From: Caryophanales bacterium UBA7476
GTDB lineage: Bacteria > Bacillota_I > Bacilli_A > RF39 > UBA660
Length of the DNA: 7,189 bases
Reading direction: 5' to 3'
NCBI GenBank assembly: GCA_002477275.1
Contig: DLOU01000002.1
Span: forward strand, 35,616 to 42,804
Below, piece by piece: positions 1 to 6,260 of the stretch (the first letter of the stretch is position 1; each line of letters begins with the position of its first letter). Both the position numbers and the translations under genes were made by a program. The notes beneath the pieces were generated by a model. It ran no database searches and had not been told where the DNA came from. It was given only the letters and a program-made list of their open reading frames with translations.

Positions 1-3000
1 TTGATCATTAAATTGAAGAACAACATTTTGTTTAAAGTTTTGTTTCATCTTATAACGAATTGAATTAACACTATTAGATGTAACAATAAATACTATTCCA
101 TATTTATTTCCTTCACGTGTAAGAACAGTGAAATCTTCATCTCTATCTTCAAATGATTCATGATAAGAATCATAATTGTTTATAACTACAATAATTAATG
201 GTAAAGTACTTCCACTATGTTGACAATAGAAATCATAATCACCATTATAATCAACAAATAATCTTTTTCTCTCATTTAACTCAGATAATAATAATTTATA
301 TAAATTATTTACTTTTTCTGTCTCACTAGAGAATATTACATCTCCTACATGAGGAGCAGTAATAAATGATCTAAGTGTTTCAGCACCAAAATCTAATATA
401 TAAAAGTTTGCTTCTTCTGGAGTATGTTCTGTAATTGTTGAATAAATAATTGTTGAAAGCATTAATTCTTTACCGCTTCCAGTTGAACCATAAATAATTG
501 TATTTCCATCTGAACTTAAAGGAAGAGTTAATATATCTTGACTTTGATTATTTGGATCATCATATTCACCTATAATTGGATTAATAACAAATCTTTGTGA
601 AGTATATGCATACTTTTCTTTTAGTTTATTAACATAAATAAATTCAGAAATTTTATCAAGCCATAATCTATTAGCATAAGTATGATTTTCATTACATACA
701 GAAATTAAATAATTAATTATATTTGTAATTTCTTCACCTTCAGGTTTAACTGTAACATCAGCTTTAACTGTATCAATACTTTTAATTATATTTCCAACGT
801 TATCAACTAAATCAATTTTTTCATCAACTTTTTTCTTACGTTTATCAGTTGGATAATACTTAGCTCCTGTCCAAGCTGATTGTCCTAAAGCAAATAACTC
901 ATTATAACCAACTTGCAAATAAAATCTACCAGTTTCTTTAATTGCTGCTGCATCAGGACATTTAATCATATCAACACTATCTGATTTATCTTGTACTTTT
1001 AAACATACTCTAAATTTAGAGTTTGACCAAATCTGATCATCAACAACACCAGATGGTTTCTGAGTGGCAAGAATCAAGTGAACACCCAAACTACGTCCAA
1101 TTCTTGCTGTTGATATTAATTGTGACATAAATTCCGGTTGTTGACTCTTAAGTTCAGCAAACTCATCTGAAATTATAAATAAATGAGAAATAGGTTCTTT
1201 AACTTTACCTTCTCTATATAATCTCTGATATTTATATATATCTATTGTACTCTCATTTAATGAATCTCTTGCTTCATTAAATACTTTTTGTCTTCGTCTT
1301 AACTCACTTTGTATTGAAGCAAGTGCTCTATTCATTTCTACAGTATCTAAGTTTGTAATACTTCCTGCTAAATGTGGAAGTCTCATACCAGTTTCTTTAT
1401 TTTGGAATGCTCCAGCAAGTCCTCCACCTTTATAATCAATTAAAATAAAACTAACTTCATGTGGACTATAATTAATTGCCATTGAAAGTATATATGTAAT
1501 AATAAATTCCGATTTCCCTGAACCAGTCATACCAGCAATTAAACCATGTGGTCCATAAAATTTTTCATGTAAATCTAATTTAAAGATTTCTCTATTTTTA
1601 TCAACACCAACAGGTGCTTGTAAAGACTTAGTAGGATCATTAGATTTCCATCTATTAATAAGATTTAATTGTTCAACTCTTCCTACATCATACATTTCAA
1701 GAAAACTAATCATTGATGGAAGATTACTATTTCCTTTAGATACTTCTATAGGAATATTAAATAGTTTCTTACTACACTCATACATATTAATACTAGCATT
1801 ATAATCAGCAACAAATTCTTTTTGCTTATTTGAAACCAACTCATTCTCAAATAATCCAGATAATTTATCACCTATACTAATAAAACTGTGACATTCATTA
1901 GGTAAATTAGTAATTCTATTATTTATAATTATTAAACTATATCCAACATTAATTTCTTGATCACATACATCTGTAATAATTTCAAGCTCACGAACAGCTT
2001 TAAAATCATCACTAATTATTACATAATATGGCTTATTACTTAGATAATTATTAGGATTAGATTCTCTAGTACCATCTTTATATCTTCTATTTTGAAATTC
2101 TTGTTCAAGATGAAGTGATAATTCTTTTGCTTCATCATTATTAGTTGCAAAATAACGTCTTGTTTTAGAATTATTCCATACATGAGGAGATACTTTTAAA
2201 TAATCCCATCTATTTTCATTTTTTTCATTAGTAAATAATACTATTTTTAAATCTTCATAACTATGAAAAGCCATCATTTGTAAAATTAATCCATCTATAA
2301 AACTATTTTTATTTGTTCCTTCACCAATAATAGCTGTAATATTATGTTTTAAAAATGAAAAATTAATAGGTACATTTTCAAGTTCTTTTGATTCTTGTCC
2401 AAGAGAGAATACAAGTTCTTGTAATTCATCATCTTCAACACTAAATTTCTTTTCTGGATAACTAACAGTTCCTGCAAAACTAACGTTACCCATACCAATT
2501 CTTAAATTTAAGAAATCTTCTTGATCAATTTCTCTTTCCCATAAATTACGTTTTCTATTTAAAATTATTTTAGAACATTCATCAAGTGTTATATTGTTTT
2601 CTAAAAGTGCCTGTTTTTCTTTTTCCATTTCACTTTTAATTAATTCTTTTTTCTCTTCAATATACTGAGTATATTTTTCAACTCTTTGTTTTTCTTTTTT
2701 CCTTTGTTGTCTTTTCTGATAATTTCTACTTAATAATGGCCAAAGTACCATACTTAAAAGCATAGCAAGACAAGTAATAAGTGTCGGAAGAGATTTTTTT
2801 AAATCTGACTCACCCTGCACCAAACCATATACTGAATTGTAACCAGTCATTAAAGAAGTCATTCCCATACAAAGCATAGGTCCTATAACATACATTATTG
2901 GAGTATTATCAGGTTCAATCTTAGATGGTGGTGAATCAATACTTATTTCTATTGGTTCAATTCCTGCTTTAAATCTAGGAGATCTAAAAAAATAATCATC

Positions 3001-3675
3001 CTGTTTAAAAAATTCAACATTTTCTTCTAAAACATTATCATCGTTTATTCTAGGTTGAACAGAAAAAACTGCTTGAGTAAATCCACTACCAATTCTAACT
3101 AAATCCCCTATTTTATTAACTATTATAGTATCACCAAGAACAATAATTCTAAGTCCCATAATAAAAACTATATCTCCATGAAATAATCTTTTTTCACTAA
3201 CTAATTCATCATTAACATATGTACCATATTTACTATCTAAATCTTTAATCATCCATGTCGAATTAGAATATGTAAGTTGTGCCTGTGCTTTAGAAACAAG
3301 TGGATAATTATAACTAATATTACATTGAGGGCTATTTCCAATTATTATTTGAGAATTATTGGGTACTTTTAATTTTTCATAATTTTGATCAGCATCAGGT
3401 GAGCAATATAACAAAATATAATCATTTTCAGAACTTATTCTTAAAAAGTATAAAGAATAATCTTTAAGTATTATTGAATCAAGTTCACTATTGTTAACTA
3501 TTATTTTTGCTTCAAAATTACTATATAATCTCCAATACCCATTATCTTCTTCTATGTTAATTAAATTTCTGGTATTACCTGAATTATCTAAATCTGTTAT
3601 CCAATAATTACCAGAAACAACTGTAGGTAAATGAAAATTATATATTTTAGTTCTCTTAATTAACCTAACAATCAT
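1..3675 (-). CDS. essC: Type VIIb secretion FtsK/SpoIIIE-family ATPase EssC, C-terminus cut by window edge
   Basis: This encodes the membrane ATPase motor of type VIIb (Ess/WXG100) secretion. 1225 codons are visible; Staphylococcus aureus EssC is about 1480 residues, so roughly 250 residues (the third ATPase domain) are outside. Domains in order: N-terminal FHA-like region (1 to about 95); second FHA-like domain (about 113-190, G113, S128, GTYVN at 151-155); two membrane helices (about 260-281 and 296-316); a charged, probably coiled-coil stretch (317-365); the family motif WERE...DFLNLRIGMG (379-396); a P-loop-free ATPase-like domain; ATPase 1 with Walker A GMTGSGKS (715-722), DYKGGG (747-752) and Walker B with D837/E838; ATPase 2 with a P-loop-like GSTGSGKE (1063-1070) and INNYD around 1166-1169, both degenerate. 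The ATG at 3675 follows AGGGG at 7 nt. The gene has its own promoter and no secretion gene beside it on the right. The family assignment is firm; substrates cannot be inferred. Confidence 0.95.
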   Translation of the reverse strand, partial: MIVRLIKRTKIYNFHLPTVVSGNYWITDLDNSGNTRNLINIEEDNGYWRLYSNFEAKIIVNNSELDSIILKDYSLYFLRISSENDYILLYCSPDADQNYEKLKVPNNSQIIIGNSPQCNISYNYPLVSKAQAQLTYSNSTWMIKDLDSKYGTYVNDELVSEKRLFHGDIVFIMGLRIIVLGDTIIVNKIGDLVRIGSGFTQAVFSVQPRINDDNVLEENVEFFKQDDYFFRSPRFKAGIEPIEISIDSPPSKIEPDNTPIMYVIGPMLCMGMTSLMTGYNSVYGLVQGESDLKKSLPTLITCLAMLLSMVLWPLLSRNYQKRQQRKKEKQRVEKYTQYIEEKKELIKSEMEKEKQALLENNITLDECSKIILNRKRNLWEREIDQEDFLNLRIGMGNVSFAGTVSYPEKKFSVEDDELQELVFSLGQESKELENVPINFSFLKHNITAIIGEGTNKNSFIDGLILQMMAFHSYEDLKIVLFTNEKNENRWDYLKVSPHVWNNSKTRRYFATNNDEAKELSLHLEQEFQNRRYKDGTRESNPNNYLSNKPYYVIISDDFKAVRELEIITDVCDQEINVGYSLIIINNRITNLPNECHSFISIGDKLSGLFENELVSNKQKEFVADYNASINMYECSKKLFNIPIEVSKGNSNLPSMISFLEMYDVGRVEQLNLINRWKSNDPTKSLQAPVGVDKNREIFKLDLHEKFYGPHGLIAGMTGSGKSEFIITYILSMAINYSPHEVSFILIDYKGGGLAGAFQNKETGMRLPHLAGSITNLDTVEMNRALASIQSELRRRQKVFNEARDSLNESTIDIYKYQRLYREGKVKEPISHLFIISDEFAELKSQQPEFMSQLISTARIGRSLGVHLILATQKPSGVVDDQIWSNSKFRVCLKVQDKSDSVDMIKCPDAAAIKETGRFYLQVGYNELFALGQSAWTGAKYYPTDKRKKKVDEKIDLVDNVGNIIKSIDTVKADVTVKPEGEEITNIINYLISVCNENHTYANRLWLDKISEFIYVNKLKEKYAYTSQRFVINPIIGEYDDPNNQSQDILTLPLSSDGNTIIYGSTGSGKELMLSTIIYSTITEHTPEEANFYILDFGAETLRSFITAPHVGDVIFSSETEKVNNLYKLLLSELNERKRLFVDYNGDYDFYCQHSGSTLPLIIVVINNYDSYHESFEDRDEDFTVLTREGNKYGIVFIVTSNSVNSIRYKMKQNFKQNVVLQFNDQ

Positions 3676-3682
3676 AATTTAG

Positions 3683-3687
3683 CCCCT
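3683..3687 (-). promoter_or_regulatory. Ribosome binding site of essC (AGGGG)
   Basis: AGGGG on the minus strand lies 7 nt before the ATG at 3675. It fixes the start of essC, and the FHA-like domain begins directly after this codon. The core is weaker than the AGGAGG sites of most neighbouring genes. Confidence 0.75.
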
Positions 3688-3704
3688 ATTCTCTATTTTA
3701 TTTT

Positions 3705-3733
3705 ATTATACCTTTTTTAATAATAATTATCAA
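3705..3733 (-). promoter_or_regulatory. Sigma-A-type promoter of essC
   Basis: On the minus strand, TTGATA (3728-3733) is followed after exactly 17 bases by TATAAT (3705-3710). This is one mismatch from the vegetative consensus with ideal spacing. The expected transcription start is near 3698, giving a leader of about 23 bases that carries AGGGG. It lies between the terminator of the carboxypeptidase gene and essC, so essC should be transcribed independently and without obvious need for an activator. Chance matches are common in AT-rich DNA, but both boxes and the spacing fit here. Confidence 0.82.
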
Positions 3734-3741
3734 GATAGAAT

Positions 3742-3773
3742 AAAAGAAAAAACTAAGATAATTCTTAGTTCTT
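3742..3773 (-). terminator. Rho-independent terminator of the carboxypeptidase gene
   Basis: Minus strand AACTAAG (3764-3770) pairs with CTTAGTT (3751-3757) around a six-base loop, and a T-rich tract follows (about 3742-3752). The stem can be lengthened to about 10 pairs through a G-T wobble and two A-T pairs at its base. The TAA stop codon (3765-3767) of the carboxypeptidase lies inside the left arm. It separates this gene from essC. Confidence 0.72.
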
Positions 3774-4970
3774 CTTCTTTCTTTTTATATGTTTTTTCCT
3801 AAATAATAATTTTATAACAAAAAACAGTGTTATTAAAACTAAAATAACTATTAAATACCAATACATAATAATAAATTTCATAATACTAAAGTTAATATCT
3901 ATATCAAGTATTACATCTTCTTCAAAAAATAATTCATCACCAAAATAATACTTTATCTTTCCTATTTTATCCCCTTTTTTGTTCCTATAACTTAATTTTT
4001 TTAACCCAATATATTTAGCTTTAAAACTTGTTTTATCATAATCACTTGGTAGAAATTTTTCAACATCAGAACCAGTTTTTATTTTATAGTAATTTATTTT
4101 ACTTAGTTTAACAGGTATTTTACTTATAACTTCACCTTTTGTTATAAGTATCTCAGACTTGTAATTATCATTAACAAAATCAAGTAGTGAAATAGTATCA
4201 AGTAAATTTTCTCCAGATTTATCAGCATTTAATACTATTGTAATAAATTCATGACCATTTAGATTGCTTAGAGAAGAAAAACAATATCCCACATTTCCTG
4301 TATACCCAGTTTTACTGCCAATTATTTTACTAGTATCAACACCTTTTTTATTATATTTATAAATTGTAGATTTAACTGTAAGACCATTAGATAAAGTATA
4401 CTCATTAGCACTATATACTTCTCTAAATAATTTATTCTTTAGAGCATACTCAAGTAGTTTTCTACAATCATCTGCAGTAGAATAATGATTATCATCATCA
4501 AAACCTGTAACATTAACAAAATGAGTATTTTTTAGCCCTATTTTAGTAACTAATTCATTCATCTTTTTTACATAATTATCTATCGAACCACTGCTAAGGA
4601 TTGCTATTGAATTAGTAGCGTCTGCTCCACTAGGAAGTATAGAAGCATATAAAAGATCTCTATAAGTAACTTTATCACCAGCCTTTAGTCCAGCAACACT
4701 TGCATCCCAACTAACTGTATTAAGAATTTCTCTAGAGATAACAACTTCTTCATCTAAATTTTTAATATTTTCTATAGCAGTAATTGTAGTTGCAATCTTA
4801 GTAAGTGATGCTATAGATGACTTTTTATTAGAATCTACTTCATATAGAACTTTATTATCAGTAACATCATATACTTCTACTACTTTTGAATTAAGTTTTG
4901 GATATTCAAGAGCAAGAGCCCTTATTGGAATAAGAAAGATAATAAGTAATACTAATAGTTTCTTTTTCAT
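3765..4970 (-). CDS. D-alanyl-D-alanine carboxypeptidase (DacF/PBP5-like), membrane-anchored
   Basis: A 401-residue low-molecular-weight penicillin-binding protein of the S11 peptidase family, which removes the terminal D-Ala from peptidoglycan pentapeptides outside the membrane. An N-terminal signal peptide is evident (residues 1-20, probable cleavage after ALA). The catalytic motifs are present: SLTK (55-58, nucleophile S55, K58), SGA (114-116, in place of the usual SGN) and KTG (220-222). Residues of about 275-360 correspond to the beta-rich C-terminal domain of PBP5-type enzymes. The protein ends with a hydrophobic helix (about 365-388) and a very basic tail (RKKHIKRKKKN), so it should be held by a true transmembrane segment rather than the amphipathic helix of classical PBP5. 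The ATG at 4970 has AGGAGG 4 nt upstream. The gene is monocistronic, with its own promoter and terminator. Which paralogue (dacA, dacB or dacF) it is cannot be decided. Confidence 0.93.
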   Translation of the reverse strand: MKKKLLVLLIIFLIPIRALALEYPKLNSKVVEVYDVTDNKVLYEVDSNKKSSIASLTKIATTITAIENIKNLDEEVVISREILNTVSWDASVAGLKAGDKVTYRDLLYASILPSGADATNSIAILSSGSIDNYVKKMNELVTKIGLKNTHFVNVTGFDDDNHYSTADDCRKLLEYALKNKLFREVYSANEYTLSNGLTVKSTIYKYNKKGVDTSKIIGSKTGYTGNVGYCFSSLSNLNGHEFITIVLNADKSGENLLDTISLLDFVNDNYKSEILITKGEVISKIPVKLSKINYYKIKTGSDVEKFLPSDYDKTSFKAKYIGLKKLSYRNKKGDKIGKIKYYFGDELFFEEDVILDIDINFSIMKFIIMYWYLIVILVLITLFFVIKLLFRKKHIKRKKKN

Positions 4971-4974
4971 ACTT

Positions 4975-4980
4975 CCTCCT
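4975..4980 (-). promoter_or_regulatory. Ribosome binding site of the carboxypeptidase gene (AGGAGG)
   Basis: A full AGGAGG core lies 4 nt before the ATG at 4970. The spacing is shorter than usual, but the following residues form a clear signal peptide, which supports this start. Confidence 0.85.
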
Positions 4981-4993
4981 ATACAATAAAAAG

Positions 4994-5002
4994 ATTATAA
5001 CA
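4994..5002 (-). promoter_or_regulatory. Extended -10 promoter of the carboxypeptidase gene
   Basis: The minus strand reads TGTTATAAT, an exact extended -10 element (TGnTATAAT). The hexamer 17 bases upstream (5017-5022, TTTCTT) is a poor -35 match and overlaps the T-tract of the preceding terminator, so the extended -10 probably carries the recognition. The predicted leader is about 17 bases long. Confidence 0.68.
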
Positions 5003-5012
5003 CAAAACAATT

Positions 5013-5040
5013 TATAAAGAAAAAGTCCAAATATTGGACT
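5013..5040 (-). terminator. Rho-independent terminator of the guaD operon
   Basis: On the minus strand AGTCCAA (5034-5040) and TTGGACT (5024-5030) form a perfect seven-pair stem with a three-base loop, followed by a T-rich tract (5013-5023). The hairpin starts 4 bases after the TAA of the 81-residue gene. It should end the five-gene transcript before the carboxypeptidase promoter. Confidence 0.82.
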
Positions 5041-5044
5041 CATA

Positions 5045-5290
5045 TTATTTATTGCAAGAAATAATATATCTTTTATTAATAACAACTTTATCTACATTTG
5101 TCTTATATACATTCATATTGCCACCAAACATTCCTTTTTGAAAGTTAAGCATCAAATACTGAATATTTACATTAGCAAGTTCTAATGAATCATCGCTTTC
5201 TGAAGATAAAGTGCCAATATACTCTAAAAGATGATCCCCTCTAGAAGATATTATCACTGTAACTTTTTCACCAATTAAAGATTTATACAT
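5045..5290 (-). CDS. Small conserved-looking protein with Sm-like beta-barrel pattern, function unknown
   Basis: This 81-residue protein has no signal peptide or membrane helix and is probably cytoplasmic. The pattern is of short alternating beta strands: LIGEKVTVIIS (5-15), a glycine-centred turn, LLEYIGTLSS (21-30), an acidic turn, SLELANVNIQYLML (35-48), and a last strand VDKVVINKRYIIS (66-78). Strand order and the G-x-L / acidic-turn pattern resemble the Sm/LSm fold (the family of Hfq), but I see no diagnostic RNA-binding motif, so this is a fold guess only. The ATG at 5290 has AGGAGG (5299-5304) 8 nt upstream, and that site overlaps the TAG stop of guaD (TAGGAGG), so the two genes are tightly linked and perhaps translationally coupled. 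It is the last gene of the operon, directly before the terminator. Confidence 0.8.
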   Translation of the reverse strand: MYKSLIGEKVTVIISSRGDHLLEYIGTLSSESDDSLELANVNIQYLMLNFQKGMFGGNMNVYKTNVDKVVINKRYIISCNK

Positions 5291-5298
5291 ATTTTTAT

Positions 5299-5304
5299 CC
5301 TCCT
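5299..5304 (-). promoter_or_regulatory. Ribosome binding site overlapping the guaD stop codon
   Basis: The stop codon TAG of guaD (5303-5305) forms the first bases of TAGGAGG, the ribosome site of the following 81-residue gene. Ribosomes ending on guaD therefore stand on the next initiation region, which supports an operon and possible coupling. Confidence 0.85.
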
Positions 5305-5779
5305 AATATATAATTTTATCATTCTTATTTGAATATTCTTCAAATAATTTGATTGTTTCTTCTCTATCAATACATTCTAAAGATAAGACACTATCATCAA
5401 CATTATTTTGAGCTAATTTTTTTATGTAATTATATATATAATCATCTCTAAAGCCAATTGAAGCTGCATCTTCTTTCGTATTTCCATAATAAACTTTATC
5501 TATATTAGCCCAAATAACAGCTGAAAGACACATTGGACATGGATAACATGTAGTATATAACTGACAACCACTTAAGTCATATGAATTAATATTTTTACAA
5601 GCTTCTCTTATAGCCATTATTTCAGCATGAGCAGTTGGATCATTATTAATTAAAACATGATTAGATCCTCTACCTATTATTTTCCCATCTTTTACCACAC
5701 ACGCACCAAAAGGTCCACCATAATTCTTTTTTATACTTTCTTCTGACAACTCTTTTGCAACTTTCATATATTCATTCAT
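5303..5779 (-). CDS. guaD: Guanine deaminase, zinc-dependent cytidine deaminase fold
   Basis: This 158-residue enzyme is predicted to hydrolyse guanine to xanthine and ammonia in the cytoplasm (purine salvage or nitrogen release). The cytidine/deoxycytidylate deaminase zinc site is complete: TAHAE with ligand H51 and proton-shuttling E53, and CYPCPMC with C81 and C84. GGPFGA (21-26), NDPTAHAE, the GFRDDYIY block (109-116) and a C-terminal tyrosine match, from memory, the Bacillus subtilis guanine deaminase (156 residues), where an aspartate in that block and the last tyrosine contribute to the active site. These features separate it from the tRNA adenosine deaminase TadA, which shares only the zinc motifs. 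The start at 5779 has GAGGAG 6 nt upstream; another ATG four codons later has no such site. It sits fourth in the operon, after the small membrane protein and overlapping the next ribosome site. Confidence 0.9.
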   Translation of the reverse strand: MNEYMKVAKELSEESIKKNYGGPFGACVVKDGKIIGRGSNHVLINNDPTAHAEIMAIREACKNINSYDLSGCQLYTTCYPCPMCLSAVIWANIDKVYYGNTKEDAASIGFRDDYIYNYIKKLAQNNVDDSVLSLECIDREETIKLFEEYSNKNDKIIY

Positions 5780-6228
5780 ACTATTCTCCTCTTATTCAGC
5801 AAATTCAATATCTTTATAATATTCTTTAACCATTTTTTTAATTTACTATCATCTGCAGTATAATTCAATACTTTATCAGAAATGTTACCAGGAAACATAT
5901 TCTTTACATCAATTACATACATTCTTCCATCTCTTGGAACAACAAAATCAATTACTTCATTACTTTTTTTATTAATAAAAGCAACAATTATTAAGCCAAT
6001 AAGAGTTATTAACTTATATGAATATCTATTTTTCTTAAAATTTTTTTGAACATTCTTAATAATTACAATTAATAAGAAAATCAAACTTATAATCATAACT
6101 AGTTCAAATAGTTTAGTTAAAGACAAACTATTGACTATTTTTAAATCTCTAAAAAATATATAACCAACCAAAACTAATTCGATTAATAATATTAGATACA
6201 TTATTCTAATCCTTAACTTTTTATTCAT
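5776..6228 (-). CDS. Small membrane protein with three helices, unknown function; probable 3' frameshift
   Basis: As read, this is 150 residues from the ATG at 6228. GGTGAT, part of the ribosome-site consensus, lies just upstream; a TTG at 6240 would add four residues but lacks a site. I do not recognise the family. Three hydrophobic helices are visible (about residues 11-26, 40-58 and 71-85), followed by a hydrophilic C-terminal part including VVPRDGRMYVIDVKNMFPG (96-114). After residue 132 the reading looks wrong: the last 17 codons often end in G (AAG, TTG, CTG, AGG), unlike the rest, and run through the guaD ribosome site to a TGA overlapping the guaD start. One extra A in the A7 run (5833-5839 as T's) gives instead MVKEYYKDIEFAE and a TAA at 5792, a 145-residue product with normal codons. 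This is either an indel in the sequence or real slippage. The gene belongs to the guaD operon. Confidence 0.72.
   Translation of the reverse strand: MNKKLRIRIMYLILLIELVLVGYIFFRDLKIVNSLSLTKLFELVMIISLIFLLIVIIKNVQKNFKKNRYSYKLITLIGLIIVAFINKKSNEVIDFVVPRDGRMYVIDVKNMFPGNISDKVLNYTADDSKLKKWLKNIIKILNLLNKRRIV
5786..5791 (-). promoter_or_regulatory. Ribosome binding site of guaD (GAGGAG)
   Basis: GAGGAG lies 6 nt before the guaD ATG at 5779. It immediately follows an in-line TAA (5792-5794) that would end the preceding membrane protein if a one-base frameshift at 5833-5839 is allowed for. In the unshifted reading the site lies inside that protein's coding sequence. Confidence 0.8.
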
Positions 6229-6260
6229 AAAATCACCCAAAGACTAATTTTATATAATAT

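Noticed and set aside
1..3675. Chromosome-partitioning FtsK/SpoIIIE translocase instead of EssC
   Set aside because: FHA-like domains before the two membrane helices, multiple ATPase domains in tandem and the WERE...DFLNLRIGMG motif are EssC/EccC features that FtsK lacks.
5303..5779. Annotation as tRNA-specific adenosine deaminase (TadA)
   Set aside because: The zinc motifs are shared, but GGPFGA, NDPTAHAE, GFRDDYIY and the terminal tyrosine fit guanine deaminase better.
5776..5840. Programmed -1 ribosomal frameshift as the main explanation for the A7 run
   Set aside because: The heptamer is in the right frame, but I see neither a ribosome-site-like stimulator upstream nor a stem-loop downstream. 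Kept only as an alternative within the finding.
6229..6240. TTG at 6240 as start of the small membrane protein (four residues longer)
   Set aside because: No ribosome site lies at a suitable distance before it, while GGTGAT precedes the ATG at 6228 at normal spacing.
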